From: Bacteroidaceae bacterium | GTDB lineage: Bacteria; Bacteroidota; Bacteroidia; Bacteroidales; Bacteroidaceae | DNA: 40,681 bases | Direction: 5' to 3' | Assembly (NCBI GenBank): GCA_017466325.1 | Contig: JAFTUK010000048.1 | Coordinates: forward strand, 1-40,681 | Part shown: positions 9,901 to 16,676 of the stretch, in pieces | Layout of the letters: each line of letters opens with the position of its first letter | Position numbering within the stretch: the first letter of the stretch is position 1 | Translations under genes and position numbers: made by a program | Notes under the pieces: generated by a model | Told to the model about the DNA's origin: nothing | Seen by the model: the letters and a program-made list of their open reading frames with translations, nothing else | Database searches by the model: none

Positions 9901-10238
9901 GATACACGGTTCTGTACGTTCACCGCAGCCATATCGGGGTCGGTACCCTGCTTGAAGTAAACGGTAATGGAGGCAGAACCTGAGTTGGTGGATGTGGAGG
10001 TCATGTACATCATGTTTTCCACACCGTTGATGCTCTCTTCCAAAGGCTGGATAACGGCATTGGTAACGGCATCGGCATTGGCACCTGTATACTGTGCACT
10101 AACGGAAATGGTTGGGGGGGCAATATCAGGGAACTGCTCCATGGGCAGTGTGAAGAAACTGATTGCACCCACTATCAGAATCATGATGGAGATGGACATC
10201 GCCATCACGGGTCTTTTAATGAATATGTTTCCTTTCAT
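6918..10238 (-). CDS. AcrB/MexB-family RND (HAE1) efflux permease
   Basis: A 1106-residue inner-membrane proton antiporter that captures drugs or other amphiphiles in the periplasm. It opens with MKGNIFIKRPVMAMSISIMI, the usual first transmembrane segment, and carries the proton-relay acidic pair in GTVVDDAIVVVEAVQAK and the relay lysine in GLLAKTAILITEYALERR. Two large periplasmic loops and 12 predicted helices fit the family. The C-terminus is extended by a charged Arg/Glu/Gln/Lys-rich tail of about 30 residues. It sits between adaptor and outer-membrane genes. The substrate cannot be read from sequence. Confidence 0.95.
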   Translation of the reverse strand: MKGNIFIKRPVMAMSISIMILIVGAISFFTLPMEQFPDIAPPTISVSAQYTGANADAVTNAVIQPLEESINGVENMMYMTSTSTNSGSASITVYFKQGTDPDMAAVNVQNRVSKAQGLLPQEVTKIGVTTQKRQTSFLQGNALTCTNGEYDQDFISNYLDINVIPEIKRIKGVGDVMAMGGQYSLRIWLKPELMAQHKLVPTDITYALAEQNLESPAGQLGEKPMTANRGNGIENVYQYTLKYTGRLKSVEEFENIVLKALPDGSILHLGDVADVELGSNSYAFYGTCNGNPSTTFMIFQMAGTNSKEANDAIDAKLAELSENLPAGLEFVNVMSSNDFLNASIYNVEETLIIAIILVVLVVYFFLQDFRATFIPAVSIIVSLVGTFACLAIAGFSLNLLTLFALVLAIGTVVDDAIVVVEAVQAKFDAGYKSPYEATRDAMSDVTMAVISCTFVFMAVFIPVSFMPGTSGMFYTQFGVTLATAVGLSCVSALILCPALCAMLMKPASGERRKGVMGSINFYTRRAYEASYNAMLRKYSNILAALIRAKNRWIAPTSILVAFAGMAFFASNLSVGLVPAEDQGTVMLVMNTPPGTNLGTAVKTMDKVEKIMQETPEVKDYIRVNGYSFMAGQGVSYGMAIVRLKHWSERNYGMLHPVDNFLSSSTMVANAKLNLRMMSEIPEAQCFAFEPGMIPGYGTGSIELNLQDKMGGDKGLFLEYTNKFLEAMGKRPEVARAMTSYARNFPQIQVEVDAAQCKRAGVSPADVLSALGTYCGGAYVSNMNQFGKVYRVMMAANEKARITEEDLGNMFVRIGSEMAPLSQFLKLTSVLGPEIDTRFNLFSSIMCNLTPNAGYASTDVMVAVQEEFDKVFPSGYAFEYGGMSREEYEQMGSMASYLIYGVCCVLIFLILSMLYESFLIPWAVILSVPAGLMGAYGFAWLWNQCYAVLPFIFLSKIDNNIYMQTAVIMLIGLLAKTAILITEYALERRRKGLGIVEAAYAAAEARLRPILMTVLTMIIGMFPLVVMTGAGANGNRTIGIAVIGGMFVGTLAILLTVPVFFIFFEWVQEKIRPAMIEEPDAQVLMERERIRHEREEREQKQKQKEKY

Positions 10239-10297
10239 CGTTGTTTTCGTGATTTAGTTGTTTGGCGGTTAAGCCTTTGTAACTTTCCGTCAGTCTA

Positions 10298-11401
10298 TTA
10301 CTTTACCTTTTGGTTTTCCTTAACCATACCAGCACCCTCGGCAACGATTTCTTCACCGCCCTCAAGACCAGATGTAACAATGAACTGGTTGCCGGCCTTG
10401 TGTTCGTTGACGGTTACAACCTTGCCATTAGCGATACCGTCCTTGTTTACGAGGAACACACGGAAACGGTCCTGAGTCTGCACTGCTGCTGTCGCAGGGA
10501 TAACAAGTACCTGATTGTAAGGTGTGGGGATGATTACGTTACCTGTGCTGCCGCTATGCAGGATGCCGTTGTCGTTGTCGAATACGGCACGGAGCTGTAC
10601 GCTGCCGGTGTTGCTGTTGACAACGCCGCTGATACTTTCCACACGTCCCTTCTTTTCGTAGGTAGAGCCGTCAACCAGTGTCAGTGTCACCTCGGGCATA
10701 TTCTTGAGAGCCTCATCGATTGAACCGCTCTTGCGAACAATATTGAGAAGATCACGCTCAGACATGCTGAAATATACCCACATTTGACTGTTGTCGCTTA
10801 TGGTGGTCAGAGGCTGAGGCATCTGTGCGCCTACAAGAGCGCCCTGACGATAGGGGAGTGTGCCGACAACACCATCGGTGGGTGAGGTGACAACAGTATA
10901 TGAAAGGCTGTTGCGTGCGTTCACTACTTGTGCCTGTGCCTGTGCAACTTGTGCCTTGGCAGTGAGCAGAGTGTTGTAGGTGGTTTGGAGGTCAAAATCA
11001 GAAATTACATTCTCTGCAAACAGTTTCTTTTTGCTCTCATAGTTCATCGCAGCAGTAGCTTCGCCGGCCTGTGCGGCTTTGAGGGCGGCTTCTGCGGTGT
11101 TCAGTGCAGCCTGATAGGGAACCTGGTCGATGATGAACAGCGTCTGACCCTTGCGTACGGCCTGACCTTCGGTAACGCAGATCTGTTTCAATGTACCGCC
11201 AACCTGAGGATAGATGTCTACATCCTGACGGCCACGGATGGTGGCGCTGTACTTGGTCTCTAATGTCAGGTCCTGACGGCCGACCTTCATGGTCTTGAAG
11301 GTCGCTGTGGGCATCTGCTGTTGTTTTTTCTCACCACAGGATGCCAGCATAGCCGAAGCGGCGATGGCTACGGCAAAAACAATCTTTCCGTTCACTTTCA
11401 T
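10298..11401 (-). CDS. RND efflux periplasmic adaptor (AcrA/MexA family)
   Basis: A 367-residue membrane fusion protein linking the AcrB-like pump to the TolC-like duct. The lipoprotein signal ends in LASC (Cys22). The split lipoyl halves are visible as VDIYPQVGGTLKQICVTEGQ and VVTSPTDGVVGTLPYRQGAL, separated by an Ala-rich hairpin, followed by the beta-barrel and membrane-proximal domain (VLVIPATAAVQ). It is the first gene of the operon, 59 bases ahead of the pump. No TetR-type regulator gene adjoins the operon. Confidence 0.93.
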   Translation of the reverse strand: MKVNGKIVFAVAIAASAMLASCGEKKQQQMPTATFKTMKVGRQDLTLETKYSATIRGRQDVDIYPQVGGTLKQICVTEGQAVRKGQTLFIIDQVPYQAALNTAEAALKAAQAGEATAAMNYESKKKLFAENVISDFDLQTTYNTLLTAKAQVAQAQAQVVNARNSLSYTVVTSPTDGVVGTLPYRQGALVGAQMPQPLTTISDNSQMWVYFSMSERDLLNIVRKSGSIDEALKNMPEVTLTLVDGSTYEKKGRVESISGVVNSNTGSVQLRAVFDNDNGILHSGSTGNVIIPTPYNQVLVIPATAAVQTQDRFRVFLVNKDGIANGKVVTVNEHKAGNQFIVTSGLEGGEEIVAEGAGMVKENQKVK

Positions 11402-11487
11402 TGTTTCTGTGTTTGTTTATTTATATTGTTTTGTTGTTTGTGTCTCCTCGATAGTTGGTCGATATGTCTGTAGGGCACGATAACTCT

Positions 11488-11505
11488 CTCTTTCTTGTGA
11501 AAGAG
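11488..11505 (-). other. Hairpin in the efflux operon leader
   Basis: Perfect 7-pair stem CTCTTTC/GAAAGAG with a four-base loop, within about 10-30 bases of the predicted transcript start. It may stabilise the mRNA 5' end; no T run follows. Confidence 0.4.
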
Positions 11506-11521
11506 TATATTAAATCGCGTG

Positions 11522-11556
11522 CAAAGTTACATTATTTGTCGGACATAAAAAACAAA
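11522..11556 (-). promoter_or_regulatory. Promoter of the RND efflux operon
   Basis: On the minus strand TAACTTTG (11522-11529) is a perfect -7 box and TTTG at 11553-11556 a candidate -33 element (spacing 23, slightly long). The predicted leader before the adaptor ATG is about 110 bases. The -33 element overlaps the T run of the upstream rng terminator. Confidence 0.6.
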
Positions 11557-11586
11557 TTAGGCAAAAGAGAACATCCTTTTGCCTAA
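11546..11586 (-). terminator. Intrinsic terminator of rng
   Basis: Perfect 11-pair inverted repeat (11557-11567 and 11576-11586, loop of eight) followed on the minus strand by TTTGTTTTTTA. It lies about 60 bases past the rng stop and should separate rng from the efflux operon. Confidence 0.85.
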
Positions 11587-11644
11587 TATTAAACACCCAG
11601 TTAATAATCATTAACTTAAAGGTAGTGTCTGTTGGTATATGAAA

Positions 11645-13219
11645 TCAACGTATTTCTATTTCTTCCTGCACGTCAATCTCCTGTCCTTCGTTGTTATAGA
11701 ACTCGTACTGCAGAAGTCCCAGTTTCTGACTGGGGATTACCTTTACCCCCAAACCGTATCGCCATTGCCATTTCATCTTCAGGCTGCATAGGCCTTGGCA
11801 GATATAGGCGTAAACGTATGGATGGACATGGAGGGTGAAGGACTTGATGCCCAGCCTGTTCTGCATCATCTGTATCTTGCCTTCAAGGACTTTTGTAAAT
11901 AGCAGGCTACTCTTGATGTTGCCTGTTCCATGGCATGTTGGGCACACCTCTTCCACCTTCACGTCCATGACAGGACGGACACGTTGGCGTGTTATCTGCA
12001 TCAAGCCGAATTTCGTCAGTGGCAGAATGTTGTGTTTGGCACGGTCCTTCTTGAGATTCTCTACCATGCGGTCATACAGTGCTTGCCGGGACTCTGCGTT
12101 TTTCATGTCGATGAAATCAACGACAATGATGCCTCCCATGTCTCTGAGACGCAACTGGCGCGCTATTTCATCGGCGGCGCCGAGGTTGACTTCAAGGGCA
12201 TTGGCTTCTTGGGAATCTTCCTTCTTTGTGCGGTTTCCGCTGTTTACGTCAATAACGTGAAGGGCCTCAGTGTGTTCTACTATAAGGTAGGCGCCTCCCT
12301 TGTACGTTACTGTGGTTCCAAAACCTGATTTGATTTGCCTTGTGATGTCAAAATTGTCAAAAATAGGCAGCGAACCTCTGTACATCTTGACACATTCGGC
12401 GCGTTCGGGGGCAATAAGGCTTACGTAGTCACGAACCTCTTGGAATACGTCTTCGCGGTTTACATAAATGCCTTCGTAGGATGGGTTGAACAAATCCCTG
12501 AGCATACCCACAGCGCGACTGCTCTCCTCGTAGACGAGGGTAGGTAAGTCCTTGGCTTTCTGTGCGTGGGTCTGTGTGTCAATCCAGCGCTGGGTCAGGA
12601 TCCTCATCTCGTTGTCCAGTTCGCTGGCCTTTTTCCCTTCGGCAACGGTGCGTACGATAATTCCGACGTTTTCAGGTTTGATACTTTCTATTACCTGTTT
12701 CAGCCGTGCCCTTTCTTTCTGGTTCTTGATTTTGGAGGATACGTTTACCTTGTCCTGAAAAGGCATTAGCACCAAGAAACGTCCGGCGAAGGAAAGTTCG
12801 CATGTCAGGCGGGGACCCTTGGTGGAGATGGGTTCCTTGACGATTTGCACAAGAATCTCTTGCCCCTGTTGCAGGAAGTGCTGGATCGCACCGTCCTTTG
12901 GACAGTCTTGCGTGTTTGGGGATTTGTCTTGTGACGGCAGGTTCTTGCGGTCAGCTCTCAACCGCTTTGTGTACTTGGCGTACGAGTTGAATTGTGGTCC
13001 GAGGTCCAGATAGTGCAGGAATGCGTCTTTTTCATAACCAACGTTTACAAAGCATGAATTCAGTCCTGGCATCAGTTTCTTGACCTTTGCCAGATATACA
13101 TTGCCCACCTGGAAACTTGCCTCTTGGCTCTCTTCCTGGTATTCCATCAACCGCTTGTCCTCGGTCAGGGCGATTGATATCTTCTTGGGTTGTACGTCGA
13201 TGAATAGTTCGCTGGTCAT
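11645..13219 (-). CDS. rng: Ribonuclease E/G family protein
   Basis: A 524-residue RNase G/E catalytic core acting in rRNA 5' maturation and mRNA decay. An N-terminal S1 domain (QVGNVYLAKVKKLMPGLNS, residues about 37-55) is followed by the 5' sensor/RNase H-like region. The two catalytic aspartates lie in HVIDVNSGN and IVVDFIDMKN, and the Zn-link cysteines in CPTCHGTG. Length matches RNase G without the long disordered scaffold of E. coli RNase E. An insertion of about 25 residues rich in Lys/Pro/Gln (around 90-115) splits the S1 region. A hairpin with a T run lies directly upstream of its start codon (see 13231-13291). Confidence 0.94.
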   Translation of the reverse strand: MTSELFIDVQPKKISIALTEDKRLMEYQEESQEASFQVGNVYLAKVKKLMPGLNSCFVNVGYEKDAFLHYLDLGPQFNSYAKYTKRLRADRKNLPSQDKSPNTQDCPKDGAIQHFLQQGQEILVQIVKEPISTKGPRLTCELSFAGRFLVLMPFQDKVNVSSKIKNQKERARLKQVIESIKPENVGIIVRTVAEGKKASELDNEMRILTQRWIDTQTHAQKAKDLPTLVYEESSRAVGMLRDLFNPSYEGIYVNREDVFQEVRDYVSLIAPERAECVKMYRGSLPIFDNFDITRQIKSGFGTTVTYKGGAYLIVEHTEALHVIDVNSGNRTKKEDSQEANALEVNLGAADEIARQLRLRDMGGIIVVDFIDMKNAESRQALYDRMVENLKKDRAKHNILPLTKFGLMQITRQRVRPVMDVKVEEVCPTCHGTGNIKSSLLFTKVLEGKIQMMQNRLGIKSFTLHVHPYVYAYICQGLCSLKMKWQWRYGLGVKVIPSQKLGLLQYEFYNNEGQEIDVQEEIEIR

Positions 13220-13230
13220 AATTGGTGAGA

Positions 13231-13291
13231 TAATAAAAAATCCGGCACCTGCACCTTATATATAAAATATATGGCCGCTCGGCTACCGGAT
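13231..13291 (-). terminator. Hairpin with T run in the rng leader (terminator or attenuator)
   Basis: On the minus strand an ATCCGG...CCGGAT outer stem (13286-13291 and 13240-13245) encloses an AT-rich inner inverted repeat and is followed by TTTTTTATTA. The T run ends only about a dozen bases before the rng ATG. It could end the small-gene transcript or attenuate read-through into rng. Confidence 0.55.
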
Positions 13292-13334
13292 GTTGTTCCT
13301 TTGCGTATATTAACGCAGTCAGACGGCAAGCGTT

Positions 13335-13424
13335 TTACTTGCTCTTGTGTCTGTTCTTGCGCAGTCTCTTCTTACGCTTGTGAGTAGCCATCTTGTGGCG
13401 CTTGTGCTTCTTTCCGTTAGGCAT
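13335..13424 (-). CDS. 29-residue basic protein, AURKAIP1/COX24-type
   Basis: The frame encodes 29 residues beginning MPNGKKHKRHKMATHKRK and ending in a Lys/Arg/His-rich stretch; about 60 percent of residues are basic. This matches the tiny COX24/AURKAIP1-domain proteins common in Bacteroidetes, relatives of the mitochondrial small-subunit protein mS38, so a ribosome-bound role is likely but not shown. A -7 box lies about 43 bases upstream. It precedes rng on the same strand by 115 bases. Confidence 0.8.
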   Translation of the reverse strand: MPNGKKHKRHKMATHKRKKRLRKNRHKSK

Positions 13425-13466
13425 AATTTTTAGAGATATTTGTTGTTAATACATAATTTCAGTGTG

Positions 13467-13474
13467 CAAAGGTA
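13467..13474 (-). promoter_or_regulatory. -7 box for the 29-residue protein gene
   Basis: TACCTTTG on the minus strand, a perfect TAnnTTTG, about 43 bases before the ATG; the -33 position (about 13494) is only T-rich. Confidence 0.6.
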
Positions 13475-13526
13475 ATGTTTTTTGTCGGAATATAAAAGTC
13501 TTTGCCTCTTTTTTTTAGAAAAAAGT

Positions 13527-14282
13527 CTAAAAGCCATGGTCGGCGGCCGTCATTAGTGCCAAGTCATATTTCAGCGGGTCTTCTGCTGACCACGTCCGAA
13601 AAATGTTTGTCAGTTCCACGCATGCTTTCCAATCTGCCTGTTTTCGTGTGAGAATAGATGCTGTGAGTTGGCAGACATGTACGTCCATTACGGCATAGAG
13701 CTTTCTCTGGTCCATGTCTTTCCAGAGTCCGAGGTCGGGTTCTTCCTGCCTGATCATCCAGCGGAGGTACATGCAGATGCGCTTGCACGCCGATACGCCA
13801 GGTTTGCCGAGTCTCGCCGGAGATAGCCATTGGCATAGGGTGGCTATAATGTCTTCTATGCTTTTTCCAAGAAACAGATTTTCCAGAGTTTTTGCCTTTT
13901 CATCGCAGTTTCCTTCAAGCAGTGCCTGGCGGATGTTTTCGCAGACGCGTATGAAGTTTTCCCTGTTCAGAGTACGGTAGACACAGCCGTTCTTGGCATC
14001 TGTATAACTTTCTGTGTACTTTCCTTTGAGAATGAAATCGGCGGGTTGCCATTGCATCTCATCTCTGAGCATTCTCCTTGCTGCTTGTTTTATCGCTTTT
14101 CTGTTTCCCCAGGTTATCATGGCCACAAATAGGGCACCAAGTTCCAAGTCGAGTTGGCTGCCGGTGTGCTCCTTCAGTTCGTATACCAATCCGCAGGGAT
14201 CCGTTTCAAGAAACTTCTCTTTATTGAAGTGCCGCTTGTGGATTTCTTCCAGTATGTCCTTGTTGATTACGATGTTGCTCAT
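13527..14282 (-). CDS. TIGR02757 family protein
   Basis: A protein of about 251 residues in the TIGR02757 family, a Bacteroidetes-enriched group related to helix-hairpin-helix DNA glycosylases of the endonuclease III fold. Recognisable segments are LVYELKEHTGSQLDLELGALFVAMITWGNRK near the N-terminus, CKRICMYLRWMIR with DLGLWK (about 170-190), and the C-terminal DPLKYDLALMTAADHG. The frame extends three codons further to a GTG at 14289-14291, but that codon overlaps the -7 box, so the ATG at 14280-14282 is preferred; the mRNA would then be nearly leaderless. Substrate is unknown. It is divergent from ssb. Confidence 0.8.
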   Translation of the reverse strand: MSNIVINKDILEEIHKRHFNKEKFLETDPCGLVYELKEHTGSQLDLELGALFVAMITWGNRKAIKQAARRMLRDEMQWQPADFILKGKYTESYTDAKNGCVYRTLNRENFIRVCENIRQALLEGNCDEKAKTLENLFLGKSIEDIIATLCQWLSPARLGKPGVSACKRICMYLRWMIRQEEPDLGLWKDMDQRKLYAVMDVHVCQLTASILTRKQADWKACVELTNIFRTWSAEDPLKYDLALMTAADHGF

Positions 14283-14290
14283 GTCGGGCA

Positions 14291-14298
14291 CAAAGGTA
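14291..14298 (-). promoter_or_regulatory. -7 box of the TIGR02757 gene
   Basis: TACCTTTG on the minus strand ends eight bases before the ATG at 14282, placing the transcript start at or almost at the start codon. Confidence 0.55.
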
Positions 14299-14374
14299 TG
14301 AAAAATATCTTTAATTTACACCTTTGCCGACTTGTATTGCATTGAGTCTGCCGTTAACTTGTGTCGGCAAATGC

Positions 14375-14405
14375 TTGCCTGTATCAGAATTATTCCTTAA
14401 CTTTG
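14375..14405 (+). promoter_or_regulatory. Promoter of ssb-gldE
   Basis: TAACTTTG at 14398-14405 is a perfect -7 box, and TTG at 14375-14377 lies 20 bases upstream. The ssb ATG at 14432 is 27 bases downstream. Confidence 0.6.
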
Positions 14406-14431
14406 CACCGATTATATCTATTGAGTCAGTT

Positions 14432-14803
14432 ATGAACAAGGTCATGCTTATTGGTAATGTCGGCGTAGAACCCGATGTGCGTTATGTTGATGCCGGAGTG
14501 GCGGTGGCCAGTCTCCGTCTTGCAACCACGGAACGCGGTTATCGTCTTCAGAACGGTACCGAGGTGCCCGACCGTACCGAATGGCACAATATTGTCCTGT
14601 GGCGTGAGTTGGCAGAGACGGTGGTGAAGTATGTCCACAAGGGTGACAAACTTTACATAGAGGGTAAGTTGCATACGCGTTCCTACGATGACCGTTCCGG
14701 ACAGAAACGTTATGTCGTGGAGATATGGGCGGATGCCATGGAGTTGCTTTCTCCCCGCCGTCAGGATACTGCTGCCCCCTCTGTTGCGGAGCCAAGTGTT
14801 TAG
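14432..14803 (+). CDS. ssb: Single-stranded DNA-binding protein
   Basis: A 123-residue OB-fold SSB beginning MNKVMLIGNVGVEPDVRYVD, with the core TERGYRLQNG, DRTEWHNIVLW and YVHKGDKLYIEGKL. An upstream in-frame ATG at 14324 would add 36 unrelated residues and lies before the promoter, so 14432 is taken. The tail is only about 20 residues, ends PSVAEPSV, and lacks the acidic DDxPF-type tip that recruits repair and replication partners. gldE follows 50 bases later, an arrangement common in Bacteroidetes. Confidence 0.92.
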   Translation: MNKVMLIGNVGVEPDVRYVDAGVAVASLRLATTERGYRLQNGTEVPDRTEWHNIVLWRELAETVVKYVHKGDKLYIEGKLHTRSYDDRSGQKRYVVEIWADAMELLSPRRQDTAAPSVAEPSV

Positions 14804-14853
14804 TGGCTTCGGTTACGTTTTCATTGTATCAGTTAATTCATAGTATTCTTTAG

Positions 14854-16170
14854 ATGATTTCCTTTCCGGAATTAAATATGGCCTTTGCCATCAGTGTTAC
14901 AGAACCTTCTTTGTGGGCTTGGATAGCCTTGGGTTGCAGTTGCCTGTTGCTCGTATGTAGCGGACTTGCCTCTGCCAGCGAGATTGCTTTTTTTAGTCTT
15001 ACCCCCCAGCATCTGGCAGAAATTTCCGAAGAACGCCGTAGTTGCGATACACGCATATTGCAACTACGTGAACATAGCGACAGGGTATTGGCAACAATTC
15101 TTATATTGAACAATCTTGTCAATGTGGGTGTCATCATGTTGCTAAACTACTTCTTTATGGATTGGCTTCATTTCGGACAGGGCGCAGAATGGCTGGAGTT
15201 CCTTTTGCTCACCGTGTTGCTGACGTTCCTGTTGCTGCTCTTCGGCGAAATCATGCCAAAGATATATAGCACCCAGCATACATTGTCATTTGCCCGTTTT
15301 GCGGCCCCCCTGCTTTTTGTTATACAGAAGATATTTTATCCGATTTCATCCATGCTGATGCTGAGCAAGGCATTTACAGACAGACTAGTGTCCTACGAAA
15401 CCGAGTCTTTGACGGTGGATGATTTGGAGAAGGCCATGGAACTGACCAACAAGAAAGACATAGCCGAGGAAAGCCAGATGTTGCAGGGTATTATCCGCTT
15501 TGGTGGTGAAATGGCCCGTGAAATCATGACTCCTCGTGTTGATATTGTGGATTTGGATATGGACACTTCCTTTCAGGACGTCATAAAGTGTGTCGTTGAG
15601 AACAATTACAGCCGTATTCCCGTCTATAAGGGTTCCTCGGACAACATCCAGGGGGTCCTCTACATCAAGGACCTTCTGCCTCATCTGCAAAAGACCGCAT
15701 TCCGTTGGCAAAGTCTGATACGTCCTCCATATTTCGTGCCGGAAACCAAGATGATTGACGACCTTCTGCGCGATTTCCAACAGAACAAGGTGCACATAGC
15801 CATTGTGGTTGACGAGTTTGGCGGAACTTCCGGTATTGTTACAATGGAGGATATAATAGAGGAAATCATTGGTGAGATAGACGATGAATACGATGATGAC
15901 GAGAAAACCTACCAGCGTCTGAATCAGAATACTTACGTCTTTCAAGCAAAGACCTTGCTGACGGACTTCTATCGCATCATGAAGTTGGATGATGATTTCT
16001 TTGACGAGATAGAAGGTGATGCTGATACTTTGGCCGGTCTGCTGTTGGAATTGAAGGGCGAATTCCCTGCTCTACGCGAACGTCTTACTTACCGGAACTT
16101 TACCTTTGAGGTTATGGAAATGGACGAGCGTCGTATTGTTTCCATAAAGGTTATACAGGGTAAGGTGTGA
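14854..16170 (+). CDS. gldE: GldE-like CNNM (DUF21)/CBS/CorC_HlyC membrane protein
   Basis: A 438-residue protein with an N-terminal DUF21/CNNM membrane domain (three to four hydrophobic segments between about 20 and 155, including [14 protein letters not shown]), a CBS pair (about 205-340, with [35 protein letters not shown] and [24 protein letters not shown]) and a C-terminal CorC_HlyC domain. It is the Bacteroidetes GldE type, named for a role in gliding in Flavobacterium but widely kept in non-gliders, where divalent-cation transport or sensing is more likely. It follows ssb. No terminator was seen after it. Confidence 0.88.
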   Translation: MISFPELNMAFAISVTEPSLWAWIALGCSCLLLVCSGLASASEIAFFSLTPQHLAEISEERRSCDTRILQLREHSDRVLATILILNNLVNVGVIMLLNYFFMDWLHFGQGAEWLEFLLLTVLLTFLLLLFGEIMPKIYSTQHTLSFARFAAPLLFVIQKIFYPISSMLMLSKAFTDRLVSYETESLTVDDLEKAMELTNKKDIAEESQMLQGIIRFGGEMAREIMTPRVDIVDLDMDTSFQDVIKCVVENNYSRIPVYKGSSDNIQGVLYIKDLLPHLQKTAFRWQSLIRPPYFVPETKMIDDLLRDFQQNKVHIAIVVDEFGGTSGIVTMEDIIEEIIGEIDDEYDDDEKTYQRLNQNTYVFQAKTLLTDFYRIMKLDDDFFDEIEGDADTLAGLLLELKGEFPALRERLTYRNFTFEVMEMDERRIVSIKVIQGKV

Positions 16171-16564
16171 ATTTCTTCATGCCTTATAATTCCGGTAGGG
16201 GGGCTCATGGTTCTTCTGTGGAATAACTTTTTTTCTGGGCAGTTTCGCTTGATGCTATGGAGGACGCTATTTGGTCCTTAGTGGCGGTAAAAAGAACCGC
16301 CACTGGCGGTGACTTTTGTCGCCACTGGCGGTGACCTTTACCGCCACCGAGGGTAATTTTGATACATGCTTGGAGTCCTTCGGTTTTATTCGTGGAAACA
16401 ATGATTTTGCCGATGAATCCCATGCAAGATCTGTTTCTGAAATCACTTGAGGAGGCATGTGTGTCAGGTGTCTCAATACTTGATTTATGTCGTTTGGATG
16501 CAAGATGAGAGTGTTCTATAATTCTCCAAGTTGTGTTTGCTATGGTGTGAATATGGCGATTCTT
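16171..16564. other. Non-coding gap upstream of the acyl operon
   Basis: About 390 bases without a convincing gene; two 72-78 codon minus-strand frames here look like chance. It contains a phased CGCCACTGGCGGTGAC repeat cluster (separate entry), with the operon promoter at its right edge. Confidence 0.6.
16280..16348. repeat. Phased GGCGGT/ACCGCC repeat cluster
   Basis: AGTGGCGGT (16280-16288) and ACCGCCACT (16296-16304) form a perfect inverted repeat. CGCCACTGGCGGTGAC occurs exactly at 16298-16313 and 16320-16335, starts 22 bases apart (two helical turns), and a further ACCGCCACC follows at 16339-16348. Operator or REP-like element are both possible. Confidence 0.75.
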
Positions 16565-16595
16565 TTTGTAAAACCACGTATTTTTAATAACTTTG
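16565..16595 (+). promoter_or_regulatory. Promoter of the 11-gene acyl-lipid operon
   Basis: TTTG at 16565-16568 and TAACTTTG at 16588-16595 with 19-base spacing form the best consensus Bacteroidetes promoter in the window. It lies about 80 bases before the first ATG at 16677; no other comparable site was seen in the short gaps of the operon. Confidence 0.8.
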
Positions 16596-16676
16596 TGCCC
16601 GTAAATGTTGTTTATTATAGAATATAATCATTAATAGGATTGTAGCCAGAAGCAGGTAGTGTTAACAGGGAAAGAG

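Noticed and set aside
13240-13291. A degenerate tRNA-like segment (GCCGAGCGG on the minus strand)
   Set aside because: Only a D-arm-like string fits; no anticodon arm or T arm can be drawn. Hairpin plus T run explains it better.
14324-14431. N-terminal extension of ssb from an earlier ATG
   Set aside because: It lies upstream of and across the TAACTTTG promoter box and adds residues unlike any SSB.
16205-16503. Two short minus-strand frames before the acyl operon
   Set aside because: Their translation is driven by the GGCGGT repeats and has no start context or similarity I can see.
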